Assembly: GCF_000153305.1 (NCBI RefSeq)
Contig: NZ_CH724107.1
Location: 217,089-281,088, forward strand
From: Oceanicola granulosus HTCC2516
Lineage (GTDB): Bacteria > Pseudomonadota > Alphaproteobacteria > Rhodobacterales > Rhodobacteraceae
Direction of reading: 5' to 3'
DNA length: 64,000 nt
Of the stretch, positions 15,823-26,339 are shown piece after piece. Position 1 is the first letter of the stretch. Each line of letters starts with the position of its first letter. The position numbers and the translations under genes were made by a program. Under the pieces are notes generated by a model. The model was not told the origin of the DNA. It did no database searches and saw only the letters and a list, made by a program, of their open reading frames with translations.

Positions 15823-16674
15823 TTGCAACGGAGACGTGCCATCACCCTGTCCACTCCCATAGACGCGCCCGCGCGCCAGCCCCGGGCGATCGGGCGCGGC
15901 CGGCTGTCGGTCCGGCGCGACGCGGCCGGGCGGACGCGGCTCGCGGACCTGCGCCAGCTCGGCTCGACGAAGCTGCTCTTCCCGCAGGTGCACCGTGCCG
16001 GGGCCGAGTGCATCCTCATCAACACCGCCGGCGGCGTCACCGGCGGCGACCGGTTCGAGTTCGAGGCGACGCTGGAGCCCGGCGCGGCGCTGACCCTCAC
16101 CACCCAGGCCGCCGAACGCGCCTACCGCGCCCAGCCCGGCGAGGTCGGCCGCATCGGCGCCCGCGTGACGGTGCGGGCGGGGGCGCGGCTCGACTGGCTG
16201 CCCCAGGAGCTGATCCTGTTCGACCGCTCCGCCCTCCATCGCCGGCTGGTGATCGCGCTCGAGGGCGACGCGCGGCTGCTGATGGCCGAGCCGCTGGTCT
16301 TCGGGCGCGCCCTGATGGGCGAGCGGCTGGGCGACGTGCGGTTTCGCGACAGCATCACGATCCTGCGCGACGGCCGCCCGCTCTACCTCGACGCGCTCCG
16401 GCTGGAGGGCGACGCCGCCGCGCAGCTCGCCCGGCCCGCGGTCGCGGGCGGGGCGGGGGCGATGGCGAGCGTGGTGCTGGTCCACCCCGGCGCCGCCGCC
16501 CACCTCGCGCCGGTGCGCGCGGCGCTGCCCGCGACGGCCGGGGCCAGCCTGCTCGCCGACGACGTGCTCGTCGTCCGCCACCTCGCCGCCGACAGCTTCC
16601 CGCTGCGCCGCGACCTGCTGCCGGTGCTCGAGCGCCTCGGCGAGACCCCCCTGCCAACGTCATGGAGACTCTGA
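15823..16674 (+). CDS. ureD: Urease accessory protein UreD
   Basis: About 283 residues. UreD (UreH) binds apo-urease and, with UreF and UreG, delivers Ni(II) and CO2 to the UreC active site. Landmarks are GRLSVRRDAAGRTRLADLRQ, STKLLFPQVH, LINTAGGVTGGDRFEF and LDWLPQELILFDRSALHR, all typical. The family usually starts 10-25 residues before GRLSV, yet no ATG or GTG occurs there: the nearest are far upstream near 15487-15541. TTG at 15823, preceded by GAGACGG, is the best candidate, so the 5' end is uncertain. It is the first gene of the urease operon; ureA follows after 3 bases. Confidence 0.85.
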   Translation: MQRRRAITLSTPIDAPARQPRAIGRGRLSVRRDAAGRTRLADLRQLGSTKLLFPQVHRAGAECILINTAGGVTGGDRFEFEATLEPGAALTLTTQAAERAYRAQPGEVGRIGARVTVRAGARLDWLPQELILFDRSALHRRLVIALEGDARLLMAEPLVFGRALMGERLGDVRFRDSITILRDGRPLYLDALRLEGDAAAQLARPAVAGGAGAMASVVLVHPGAAAHLAPVRAALPATAGASLLADDVLVVRHLAADSFPLRRDLLPVLERLGETPLPTSWRL

Positions 16675-16677
16675 GCG

Positions 16678-16980
16678 ATGCAACTCACCCCGCGTGAAAA
16701 GGACAAGCTGCTGGTGGCGATGGCGGCCGAGGTGGCGCGCCGGCGGCTGGCGCGCGGCGTGAAGCTCAACCACCCCGAGGCGATCGCGCTGATCACCGAC
16801 GCGGTGGTCGAGGGCGCGCGCGACGGCCGCTCCGTCGCCGACATGATGGAGGCGGGCGGCCGGGTCGTCACCCGGGCGCAATGCATGGAGGGCGTGGCCG
16901 AGATGATCCCCGAGGTCCAGGTCGAGGCGACCTTTCCCGACGGCACCAAGCTCGTCACCGTCCACGATCCGATCAGGTAG
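16678..16980 (+). CDS. ureA: Urease subunit gamma
   Basis: A 100-residue structural subunit of the (UreABC)3 urease, which hydrolyses urea to ammonia and carbamate. [20 protein letters not shown] and [19 protein letters not shown] are the family start; [19 protein letters not shown] and the ending LVTVHDPIR are equally typical, and the length is standard. It starts 3 bases after the ureD stop and is followed by ureB after 9 bases. Confidence 0.95.
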   Translation: MQLTPREKDKLLVAMAAEVARRRLARGVKLNHPEAIALITDAVVEGARDGRSVADMMEAGGRVVTRAQCMEGVAEMIPEVQVEATFPDGTKLVTVHDPIR

Positions 16981-16989
16981 GAGCACGCG

Positions 16990-17294
16990 ATGATCCCCGG
17001 AGAACTCTTTCCCGCCGAGGGCAGCCTGACGCTGAACGCCGGTGCCACGGCCCTCGCGCTGATGGTGGCCAACACCGGCGACCGGCCGGTGCAGGTGGGC
17101 AGCCACTACCACTTCGCCGAGACCAACCCCGCGCTCGACTTCGACCGCGCCGCCGCGCGCGGGATGCGGCTCGACATCGCCGCCGGCACCGCCGTGCGCT
17201 TCGAGCCGGGCCAGCGCCGGGAGGTGCAGCTGATCCCCATCGGCGGGGCGCGGCGCATCTTCGGCTTCAACAGCCAGATCATGGGAGACCTCTG

Positions 17295-17295
<1 letters not shown>
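16990..17295 (+). CDS. ureB: Urease subunit beta
   Basis: A 101-residue structural subunit of urease. [36 protein letters not shown] and [19 protein letters not shown] are the family signature and the length is typical for a separate beta subunit. Its TGA overlaps the ureC ATG by one base (TGATG at 17293-17297), so UreB and UreC are translationally coupled. Confidence 0.95.
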
Positions 17296-19003
<1,708 letters not shown>

Positions 19004-19004
<1 letters not shown>

Positions 19005-19468
19005 TGGCCGAGTTCGTCACACATGAGGTCCGCCCGGCCGCGTCGGGCGAGATGATCGACCATTGCCTGCTCGGCTACGACGACCGGTTCCTGCGCCGCA
19101 AGGTGATCGGGACGGTGGGCGGGCGGCGGCTGCTGGTGAACCTCGCGCGCACCACCTCGCTCGACCACGGCGACGCCTTCGTGCTCGAGGGCGGCGGGCT
19201 CGTCGGGGTGCGCGCCGCGCCCGAGCCGCTCTACGCGGTGACGGGCGACTTGCTGCGGCTGGCCTGGCACATCGGCAACCGCCACACGCCGTGCCAGATC
19301 GAGCCCGAGCGCCTCGTGATCCAGCGCGACCCGGTGATCGGCCACATGCTGTCGCACCTCGGCGCCACGCTGCGCGAGATCGAGGAGCCCTTCAGCCCCG
19401 AGGGCGGCGCCTACGGCCACGGGCGGACCCATGCCCACGAGCACGGCGCGACGACCCATGCACACTGA
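19004..19468 (+). CDS. ureE: Urease accessory protein UreE (nickel chaperone)
   Basis: A 154-residue homodimeric metallochaperone that hands nickel to UreG and the urease activation complex. The central AWHIGNRHTPCQIEPERLVI includes the conserved metal-site region (GNRH...), followed by VIGHMLSHLGATLREIEEPF. The C-terminus is histidine-rich ([18 protein letters not shown]), an added nickel-binding tail seen in many but not all UreE. The gene is coupled to ureC (TGATG), and its end overlaps the ureF start by 11 bases. Confidence 0.93.
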
Positions 19469-20099
19469 GGTCCTGACCCTCGCGCAATGGCTCTCGCCCG
19501 CCTATCCCGTCGGCGCCTTCGCCTATTCCCACGGGCTGGAGGCGGCGATCCGCAACGACTGGATCGCCTCGGCCGACGACCTGCAGGACTGGCTGGCGAC
19601 GGTGCTCGCCGACGGCAGCGGGCGCAACGACTGCATCCTGCTGCGTGCCTCCCACGCCTGCGCCGACGCCGCCGGGCGGGCCGAGGTGGACGCTGCCGGA
19701 CGCGCCTTCGCCGCCTCGGCCGAGCGCCTGCTCGAGTCCGAGGCGCAGGGCGCGGCGTTCGCCCGGGTGACGGGGGCGATCTGGGGCGGCGCCGACGAGG
19801 GCCTGCTCTACCCGGTCGCCGTGGGCGCGGCCGCCGCCCGGCTGGGGCTGCCCGCGACGCTGACCGCCGCGATGGCGCTGCACGCCAACGTCGGCAACCT
19901 CGTCTCGGCGGCGCAGCGCCTGATGGGGCTGGGCCAGACCCGCGCGCAGGGGATCGTCGCGGCGCTGACGCCGCTCTGCGAGCGGATCGCCGGCGAGACC
20001 GAGGGATGCACGCTCGACGACCTCCACGGCCTGGCCTTCCTGTCCGACATCGCCGCCATGCGGCACGAAACGCTGCAACCGAGGATATTCCGCACATGA
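19458..20099 (+). CDS. ureF: Urease accessory protein UreF
   Basis: A 213-residue all-helical protein of the UreDFG maturation complex, thought to gate GTP hydrolysis by Ure[24 protein letters not shown] is the characteristic N-terminal motif (in part), with [18 protein letters not shown] in the C-terminal half. The ATG at 19458 gives the usual N-terminus [11 protein letters not shown] and overlaps the end of ureE by 11 bases. Its stop overlaps the ureG start (ATGA). Confidence 0.92.
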   Translation: MHTEVLTLAQWLSPAYPVGAFAYSHGLEAAIRNDWIASADDLQDWLATVLADGSGRNDCILLRASHACADAAGRAEVDAAGRAFAASAERLLESEAQGAAFARVTGAIWGGADEGLLYPVAVGAAAARLGLPATLTAAMALHANVGNLVSAAQRLMGLGQTRAQGIVAALTPLCERIAGETEGCTLDDLHGLAFLSDIAAMRHETLQPRIFRT

Positions 20100-20734
20100 C
20101 CCAAGCCAACGGCCCGCTCCGCGTCGGCATCGGCGGCCCGGTGGGCGCCGGCAAGACGACGCTGACCGCCGCGCTCGCCCGCGCCCTTCACCCCGAGGTG
20201 TCGCTCGGCGTCGTTACCAACGACATCTACACCCGGGAGGACGCCGAGGCGCTGATGCGGATGCAGATCCTGCCCGGCGAGCGCATCCTCGGCGTCGAGA
20301 CGGGCGGCTGTCCGCACACGGCGATCCGCGAGGACGCCTCGATCAACCTCGCGGCCATAGCGCAGCTCGAGGCGCGCCTGCCGGGGCTGGAGCTGGTGCT
20401 CATCGAGAGCGGCGGCGACAACCTGTCGGCGACCTTCAGCCCCGAGCTGGCCGACCTGACGATCTACGTCATCGACGTCGCCGCGGGCGAGGAGATCCCG
20501 AGGAAGGGCGGACCGGCACTGACCCGCTCCGACCTGCTGGTGATCAACAAGACCGACCTCGCGCCCCACGTGGGCGCCTCGCTCGAGGTGATGCGGCGGG
20601 ACGCGGAGCGGATGCGGGGCGGGCGGCCGTTCCTGTTCACCTCGCTCCGGGCGGGGCGCGAGGTGGGGGAGATCGTGGCGTTCATCCGCGAGGCGGGCGG
20701 GCTGGTGGCGCGGGAGGGGGCGGGTGCGCGATGA
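20096..20734 (+). CDS. ureG: Urease accessory protein UreG (GTPase)
   Basis: A 212-residue SIMIBI GTPase that couples GTP hydrolysis to nickel delivery. The P-loop is [11 protein letters not shown] at residues 13-23, then [13 protein letters not shown], the metal-binding CPH in [29 protein letters not shown] and [11 protein letters not shown] as the guanine-specificity motif. It is the last gene of ureDABCEFG. Its stop codon lies inside the loop of the palindromic repeat at 20722-20747, so the repeat forms the 3' end of the operon. Confidence 0.95.
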   Translation: MTQANGPLRVGIGGPVGAGKTTLTAALARALHPEVSLGVVTNDIYTREDAEALMRMQILPGERILGVETGGCPHTAIREDASINLAAIAQLEARLPGLELVLIESGGDNLSATFSPELADLTIYVIDVAAGEEIPRKGGPALTRSDLLVINKTDLAPHVGASLEVMRRDAERMRGGRPFLFTSLRAGREVGEIVAFIREAGGLVAREGAGAR

Positions 20735-20747
20735 ATGCGCACCCTAC
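20722..20747 (-). repeat. REP-like palindrome family A, copy 1
   Basis: GGGTGCGC, a 7-base loop (GATGAAT), GCGCACCC, then CTAC: on the minus strand a GTAG followed by a perfect 8-base dyad. It lies between convergent ureG and the LOG gene and supplies both stop codons: the ureG TGA in the loop and the LOG TAG at the CTA edge. Further copies are at 41468-41493 and 50439-50464. Confidence 0.75.
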
Positions 20748-21310
20748 GGGGCGAGGCCCGCGCGCAGGGCCGCCTCGAGCGCCGGGACGTCGGGGACCAC
20801 CTCGATGAAGCCGCGCAGGCTCTCGGCGGCGAAGCCTTCGGCGATGACGTGGTCGAGCAGCGCGAGCAGGGGCTGCCAGTAGCCCTCGACGTCGAGCAGC
20901 AGGATCGGCTTGGCGTGCAGGCCGAGCTGGCGCCAGGTGAGCACCTCGAACAGCTCGTCGAGCGAGCCCGCGCCGCCGGGCAGCAGCGCGATGGCGTCGG
21001 CGTTCATGTACATCACCTTCTTGCGCTCGTGCATCGTCTCGGTGACGACGAAGCGGTCGAGGTCGCGCTTGCCGACCTCGAGGTCGAGCAGGTGGCCCGG
21101 GATCACGCCCAGCGTCGGCGCGCCCGCGACCTGCGCCGCGCGCGCCACCTCGCCCATGAGCCCGACGTCGCCGGCCCCGTAGACGAGCCGCCAGCCGTTC
21201 GCCGCCAGCATCCGCCCCGTCGCCGCGGCGGCCGCGCGGTAGCTGTCGCGCGCGCCGAAGCGCGCTCCGCAATAGACACAGATCGCGGCGGTCGCGGCTT
21301 GGCTCGGCAT
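20744..21310 (-). CDS. LOG family protein (TIGR00730-type, possible nucleoside 5'-monophosphate phosphoribohydrolase)
   Basis: A 188-residue Rossmann-like protein. CVYCGARFG at the start, LVYGAGDVGLMGEVA, and the catalytic motifs MHERKK and PGGAGSLDE are all present; the last is the PGG-GT-E box of the family with Ser for Thr. Members of this family release the base from cytokinin-like or ordinary nucleotide monophosphates, but bacterial substrates are often unknown. No signal peptide, so cytosolic. It is convergent with ureG; its stop sits at the edge of a REP-like element. Confidence 0.85.
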   Translation of the reverse strand: MPSQAATAAICVYCGARFGARDSYRAAAAATGRMLAANGWRLVYGAGDVGLMGEVARAAQVAGAPTLGVIPGHLLDLEVGKRDLDRFVVTETMHERKKVMYMNADAIALLPGGAGSLDELFEVLTWRQLGLHAKPILLLDVEGYWQPLLALLDHVIAEGFAAESLRGFIEVVPDVPALEAALRAGLAP

Positions 21311-21492
21311 GGGGGCGGGTCCTCTCGGGGCTGGGAGTGCGGGGCAGGGCGCTCTTAGCCGCGCCCGTCGGGGCGCTCAACCGGCCGCGCCGCATCGCTG
21401 CGCCGGTGCCCGTCTTTTGAGCACCGCGCGCTTGCCGCAGGGTCGAGCGGCCGCTATGGCTTGGCGAACGTGACAAGGGGCGCTGCTGCCAC

Positions 21493-24234
21493 ATGCCGAT
21501 CACCTTGTGGAAGATCCTGGCCGGCGCGGCCGGCGGAACCGTCCTCGTGGGGGCGGCGCTTTACGTGGCCGGGCCCGAGGGGATCGCGCCGCGCACCGTC
21601 CTCGAGGCCCCGGAAGGCGCCGCGCCGGAGTCCGTCGCCTCGGCCTCCGCGCCCGCGCCCGCCGAGGCGCCTGTCGCCGAAGCCGTTCCCGCCGAGGAGG
21701 CCGCCGCCGCCCAGCCCGCCGCCGCGCCGTTGCCCGCCTTCGACGTGGTGCGCATCGAGCCCGACGGCTCCGCCCTCGTCGCCGGCCGCGCGCTGCCGCG
21801 CGAGCCGGTCGCGGTGCTGGTGAGCGGCGAGCCGCTCCACGCCGCCGAGACCGACGCCGACGGCCGCTTCGTCGCCTTCCTCGACCTGCCGCCCTCCGAC
21901 ACCCCCCGCACCCTCGCGCTTCTTGCGGACCCCGAGGGCACCGCCCGCCGCTCGGAGCAGACGGTGATCGTCTCGCCCTTCGCCCCGGCGGGCGAGGACG
22001 GGGGCGAGGTCGGGGCAGATGAGCCCGTGGCCGGCCTCGCGGGGGGCGATGACCCGGCGGGAGCGGTCGCGGATGATGCGAGCGCGGGTGAGAATGTCGT
22101 CGGCTCGGAAGCAGTCGCAAGCATTGTTTCCGGTGCGGGAACAGAAGCGGCTCCTCCCGTCGTCGCGATGGCCGGGATCGCCCTTGATGAGCCGGCCAAT
22201 GCACCCGATCCACAGCCTGCCGACGCACCCTCGTTGCAGTTCGACGCGGCCGCGCCCGACCAGCGCCTCGCCGAAGCCGAGGCCGCCGCCGGATCATCGC
22301 CGGCCGCGGAGGCGTCGCCGGCCGGCGATGCGGCAAGGGGGGATGTCGCTCGCGAGCAAGGTGCGGGCGACGTGGGGAGCGCGGACCTGGTCGCCGACGT
22401 ACCGGCCGTCGCGTCGGAAGGGCCGGCCGGGGTGCCGGACATCGCGGGCGCTGGGGAATCCGCGGTTGCCGAAACCGCTTTTGGGGAGGGCGTCACCGCT
22501 CCGGCGGGTATGGAGCCGGAGCTGGCTCTCGGCGTCGCCGCGGAAGGGGCGGAGGACGAGACGGACGCGCTGCAGTCGGGGGACCGGGCGGCGTCTGTTG
22601 AGGCGCCGGTAGGGGCGCTGGAGGGCGAAGATGCGCTGGAGGTCCCGTCCGTGGCCGCTGCCGACGTCCTGGGACAGCAGGCGGCGGCCTTCGCGCTGAG
22701 CGAGCCGGCGGTCGAGCCTACCGTTTCCGCGTCTCCTGAAGGCGACGCTCCCGAAAACGCGCCCGCCAGCGCCGCCTCGCTCGACGCTCCGACGGAGGAT
22801 CCGGCGGGAGACGGGGCGGAGACCGCCGTGGACGTGGCGGCGAGCATTTCGTCTGAAGACAATGTTGGAGGGCAGGCCGAGGGCCCTGTCGCCGAGGCCG
22901 CGTCCGTCGATCCCGACGCCTTTGCCGCCGCGCCCGCCGCGCCGACGGAAGGCCAGGCGGGCGACGGGACGGCTTCCGCCGTGGACGTGGCCGCGGCCGA
23001 TCTGCCCGACGAGGTGGCGGGACAGCAGGCGGTGACCTCTGCGGAGGCCGCGTCCGCCGAGCCGCTCGAGGTCGTTCCGCCTTCCGGTCCCGCGCCCGCC
23101 GCGCCGACGGAGGGTCAGGCGGGCGACGGGACGGCGTCCTCCGTGGACGTGAACGTGGCCGATCTGCCCGACGAGGCGGCGGGACAGCAGACGGTGGACT
23201 CTGCCGAGGCCGCATCCGCCGAGCCGCTCGAGGTCGTTCCGCCCTCCGGTCCCGCGCCCGACGCGCGGACGGAGGAGGTGGCGGAGGATCCTGGGGATAG
23301 CGCTGAGTCCGTGGACGTGGACGTGGAGGTGGCTGCGGCCGGCCCGGACGACGTCGTGGGGCAGCAGGCCGAGGGCTCTGCCGCCGAGGCCGCGCCCGCC
23401 GAGGCCGAGACCTTCGAGGCGGCGCCAATCGTTGTCTCCTCGCTCGACGCCGCGCTCGACGCGCCGGCGCAGGGGGCGGACGTGGCGCTGGGGGCGGCCG
23501 AGGTGGAGCCGGGCGCCGGGCCGGAGGCGGCGGACGTGCTGGCGGGAGCCGGCACGGTGACGGAGCCGGCGCCGGGGGCGGCGCGGGAGCCTGCGCCGGC
23601 ACCGGCGGGGCTGGTGTCGCCCGAGCCCGCACCCGCACCCGCGCCGGTCGCGCCGGTGGGGCGTCTGCCCGAGGCGCCGTCGGTCATCGTCGCCGACGCC
23701 GAAGGAGTCCGGGTGCTGCAGCCGGCGACGGGCGGCGAGATGGCGCCCGAGGTTATGGCCAACGTCGCCATCGACACGATCACCTACGATCCGGAAGGCG
23801 AGGTCGTCGTCGGCGGGCGCGGCGGCTCGGACGGGTTCGTGCGCATCTATATCGACAACAGCCCCGTCGCCACGTCCCCGATCGCCGCCGACGGGCAATG
23901 GCGCACCGACCTGCCCGAGGTCGACACCGGCACCTACACCCTGCGCGTCGACGAGGTCGACGCCGAGGGCGCGGTGGTCAGCCGGGTCGAGACGCCGTTC
24001 CGCCGCGAGGCGCCCGAGACCGTCGCGCAGGTGATGGCCGAGGAGACCTCGCGCGCCGGGTTCTCGGTGGCGGTCAAGACGGTGCAGCCGGGGCACACGC
24101 TCTGGGCCATCGCCGAGGAGCGGTACGGGGAGGGGGTGCGGTACGTGTCGGTGTTCGAGGCGAACCGCGACCTGATCCGCGATCCGGACCTGATCTACCC
24201 GGGGCAGGTGTTCCGGCTGCCGGACGAGGGGTAG
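21493..24234 (+). CDS. Large membrane-anchored LysM protein with repetitive acidic linker
   Basis: A 913-residue protein. Residues about 5-26 form a single N-terminal membrane anchor (TLWKILAGAAGGTVLVGAAL). An Ig-like or carboxypeptidase-regulatory-like beta domain spans about 83-165, a second one about 756-838 (VAIDTITYDPEGEVVVGG at its start), and a LysM domain about 860-911 (VQPGHTLWAIAEERYG at its start). Between them lies about 590 residues of Ala/Glu/Pro/Val low complexity, including four tandem repeats coded at 22786-23424. LysM binds N-acetylglucosamine polymers, so an envelope protein tethered to the inner membrane and touching peptidoglycan is likely. It is transcribed divergently from the LOG gene. 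Confidence 0.8.
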   Translation: MPITLWKILAGAAGGTVLVGAALYVAGPEGIAPRTVLEAPEGAAPESVASASAPAPAEAPVAEAVPAEEAAAAQPAAAPLPAFDVVRIEPDGSALVAGRALPREPVAVLVSGEPLHAAETDADGRFVAFLDLPPSDTPRTLALLADPEGTARRSEQTVIVSPFAPAGEDGGEVGADEPVAGLAGGDDPAGAVADDASAGENVVGSEAVASIVSGAGTEAAPPVVAMAGIALDEPANAPDPQPADAPSLQFDAAAPDQRLAEAEAAAGSSPAAEASPAGDAARGDVAREQGAGDVGSADLVADVPAVASEGPAGVPDIAGAGESAVAETAFGEGVTAPAGMEPELALGVAAEGAEDETDALQSGDRAASVEAPVGALEGEDALEVPSVAAADVLGQQAAAFALSEPAVEPTVSASPEGDAPENAPASAASLDAPTEDPAGDGAETAVDVAASISSEDNVGGQAEGPVAEAASVDPDAFAAAPAAPTEGQAGDGTASAVDVAAADLPDEVAGQQAVTSAEAASAEPLEVVPPSGPAPAAPTEGQAGDGTASSVDVNVADLPDEAAGQQTVDSAEAASAEPLEVVPPSGPAPDARTEEVAEDPGDSAESVDVDVEVAAAGPDDVVGQQAEGSAAEAAPAEAETFEAAPIVVSSLDAALDAPAQGADVALGAAEVEPGAGPEAADVLAGAGTVTEPAPGAAREPAPAPAGLVSPEPAPAPAPVAPVGRLPEAPSVIVADAEGVRVLQPATGGEMAPEVMANVAIDTITYDPEGEVVVGGRGGSDGFVRIYIDNSPVATSPIAADGQWRTDLPEVDTGTYTLRVDEVDAEGAVVSRVETPFRREAPETVAQVMAEETSRAGFSVAVKTVQPGHTLWAIAEERYGEGVRYVSVFEANRDLIRDPDLIYPGQVFRLPDEG
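22786..23424 (+). repeat. Coding tandem repeats in the LysM protein
   Basis: Four head-to-tail units begin at 22786, 22939, 23101 and 23263 (spacing 153, 162 and 162 bases; 51, 54 and 54 residues). Units 2 and 3 are closest, sharing APTEGQAGDGTAS and EAASAEPLEVVPPSGPAP. All preserve the reading frame. The period implies growth by unequal crossing-over or slippage. Confidence 0.75.
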
Positions 24235-24245
24235 GGCGGCGCGGG

Positions 24246-24268
24246 GGCCGGGCTGAAGCCCGGCCTAC
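24246..24268 (-). repeat. REP-like palindrome family B, copy 1
   Basis: GGCCGGGC, loop TGAA, GCCCGGCC, then the CTAC overlap at 24265-24268; on the minus strand GTAG followed by a perfect dyad. It starts 12 bases after the LysM gene stop. Related copies lie at 60946-60968 and 60992-61014. Confidence 0.7.
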
Positions 24269-24329
24269 GGGTGCGGGGTGGCTGTGCGGCACGACGTGCG
24301 GCGGCGGGAGCGCTGGTGGCGGGCCGGGC

Positions 24330-24350
24330 GGGGGGCTGTCTGCCCCCCTT
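24330..24350 (+). terminator. Hairpin after the LysM gene
   Basis: GGGGGGC, a 5-base loop, GCCCCCC, then TT. It immediately precedes the ATATTT...ACAGAG box at 24352, the same order as after urtE and nuoE. Confidence 0.5.
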
Positions 24351-24351
24351 G

Positions 24352-24379
24352 CCCCCCCGAGGATATTTTCAGGACAGAG
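24352..24379 (+). repeat. ATATTT...ACAGAG 3'-end box, copy 2
   Basis: CCCCCCCGAGGATATTTT then CAGGACAGAG, downstream of the LysM gene and 3 bases after the hairpin at 24330-24348. The rest of the gap up to 24521 contains no further gene or signal that I recognise. Confidence 0.6.
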
Positions 24380-24521
24380 GGGGGTGGGCGTGGCGAGAAA
24401 CGTTGTGGGCGTGAGCGATGCGGTGTGCGGGGGAGCCGGGCTGGTCGTTCGCGGGCGGGGTGATCTGTTCATCGGGGACGCCAGGGCTTAGGTAGGAGGG
24501 CCGGGACGCGAGGGGAGCGGG

Positions 24522-26339
24522 ATGCGCCGACTGCCGAAGACGGATGCCAATTTCGACAGCGACCGCGCCAGCGGCTGGCGGACGGTGCGCCGGGTCGCGC
24601 CCTATCTCTGGCCCGAGGGCGAGGGCTGGGTGAAGCGGCGGGTGGTGCTGGCGCTGGCGGTGCTGGTGGTGGCCAAGCTCGTCGCGGTGGGCACGCCGGT
24701 GCTCTACAAGGGCGCGGTGGATTCGCTAGCCGGCGAGGGCGAGGGCTGGCTGATCGCCATCGGGGCCGTCGGGCTGACGCTGGCCTACGGGCTGGCGCGG
24801 CTGATGAACGTGGGCTTCCAGCAGCTGCGCGACGTGATCTTCACCCGGGTCGGCCAGCGGGCCCTGCGCCAGCTGGCGCTCGAGACCTTCACCCACATCC
24901 ACCGCCTGTCCATGCGCTACCACCTGACGCGCAAGACCGGCGGGCTCAGCCGGATCATCGAGCGCGGGGTGAAGGGGGTCGAGTTCCTGCTGCGCTTCCT
25001 GCTGTTCTCGATCGGCCCGCTGCTGCTCGAGTTGCTGATGATCGGCGTGGTGCTCTTCTTCCTGTTCGACATCTGGTATCTCGTCGTCGTCTTCGGGGTC
25101 ATCGTGCTCTACGTCTGGTTCACCTTCGCGGTGACCGAGTGGCGGGTGCGGATCCGCAAGGTGATGAACGAGCAGGACACCGACGCCAACCAGAAGGCGA
25201 TCGACAGCCTGCTCAACTTCGAGACGGTCAAGTACTTCGGCGCCGAGGCCCGCGAGGCGCGGCGCTACGATGCGGCGATGGGGCAGTATGTCGAGGCGGC
25301 GGTGAAGACCTCGTACTCGCTCGCCTTCCTCAATTTCGGCCAGTCGCTGATCATCACCGGCGGGCTCGTGGCGGTGATGGTGATGGCGGCGGTGGGGGTG
25401 CAGAACGGGGCGCTGACGGTGGGCGATTTCGTGATGGTCAACGCCTACATGATCCAGATCACCATGCCGCTGAACTTCCTCGGCACCGTCTATCGCGAGA
25501 TCCGGCAGGCGCTGATCGACATGGGCGACATGTTCCACCTGCTCGAACAGCCGCCCGAGGTGCGCGAGAAGCCGGGCGCGAAGCCGCTCGAGGTGCGCGG
25601 CGGCGCGGTGCGGCTCGAGGGGGTGGAGTTCGGCTACGACCCGGAGCGGCCGATCCTGAAGGGCATCGACCTCGAGGTGCCGGCGGGCCAGACCGTGGCC
25701 ATCGTCGGCTCGTCGGGCTCGGGGAAATCGACGATCGGCCGGCTGCTGTTCCGCTTCTATGACGTCACCGCCGGGCGGCTGACCATCGATGGGCAGGACG
25801 TGCGCGACGTCGGCCAGGACAGCCTGCACGCGCAGATCGGCGTCGTGCCCCAGGACACGGTGCTGTTCAACGACACGATCTACTACAACATCGCCTACGG
25901 CAAGGATCACGCCACCCGCGAGGAGGTCGAGGCGGCGGCGAAGGCGGCGTCGATCCACGACTTCATCACCAGCCTGCCCGACGGCTACGAGACGCAGGTG
26001 GGCGAGCGCGGGCTGAAGCTGTCGGGCGGCGAGAAGCAGCGGGTGGGGATCGCGCGCACGCTGCTGAAGAACCCGCCGATCCTGCTGCTCGACGAGGCGA
26101 CGAGCGCGCTCGACACCGACACCGAGCGCGAGATCCAGGCCGAGCTGCGCGCGATGGCGCGGGGCCGGACCGTCATCACCATCGCGCACCGGCTCTCGAC
26201 GGTGGCCGACGCCGACCGGATCGTCGTGCTCGAGGCCGGCGAGGTGGTCGAGGAGGGCAGCCACGAGGCGCTGCTCGCCCGCAACGGCCGCTACGCACAG
26301 CTTTGGGACCGGCAGGCGGCGGAGGAGGAGGCGGCGTGA
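24522..26339 (+). CDS. Atm1/HMT-type ABC exporter (fused permease and ATPase)
   Basis: A 605-residue half-transporter: six membrane segments in the first 330 residues, then an ATPase domain. SLLNFETVKYFGAEAREARRY (in part) is the signature of Atm1-type exporters, with glutathione-contact residues in that family. ATPase motifs: Walker A GSSGSGKSTIG, Q-loop GVVPQDTVLFNDTIYYNIAYG in part, signature LKLSGGEKQRVGIAR and Walker B ILLLDEATSALD. Family members export glutathione-linked metal or Fe-S precursors; the exact substrate is not known here. Its stop overlaps the GTG of the next small gene. Confidence 0.88.
   Translation: MRRLPKTDANFDSDRASGWRTVRRVAPYLWPEGEGWVKRRVVLALAVLVVAKLVAVGTPVLYKGAVDSLAGEGEGWLIAIGAVGLTLAYGLARLMNVGFQQLRDVIFTRVGQRALRQLALETFTHIHRLSMRYHLTRKTGGLSRIIERGVKGVEFLLRFLLFSIGPLLLELLMIGVVLFFLFDIWYLVVVFGVIVLYVWFTFAVTEWRVRIRKVMNEQDTDANQKAIDSLLNFETVKYFGAEAREARRYDAAMGQYVEAAVKTSYSLAFLNFGQSLIITGGLVAVMVMAAVGVQNGALTVGDFVMVNAYMIQITMPLNFLGTVYREIRQALIDMGDMFHLLEQPPEVREKPGAKPLEVRGGAVRLEGVEFGYDPERPILKGIDLEVPAGQTVAIVGSSGSGKSTIGRLLFRFYDVTAGRLTIDGQDVRDVGQDSLHAQIGVVPQDTVLFNDTIYYNIAYGKDHATREEVEAAAKAASIHDFITSLPDGYETQVGERGLKLSGGEKQRVGIARTLLKNPPILLLDEATSALDTDTEREIQAELRAMARGRTVITIAHRLSTVADADRIVVLEAGEVVEEGSHEALLARNGRYAQLWDRQAAEEEAA

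Noticed and set aside
22786..23424. Regularly spaced repeats that could suggest a CRISPR array
   Set aside because: The units are 153-162 bases, in frame, and differ by codon changes within one long coding sequence; no short identical repeat with unique spacers exists.
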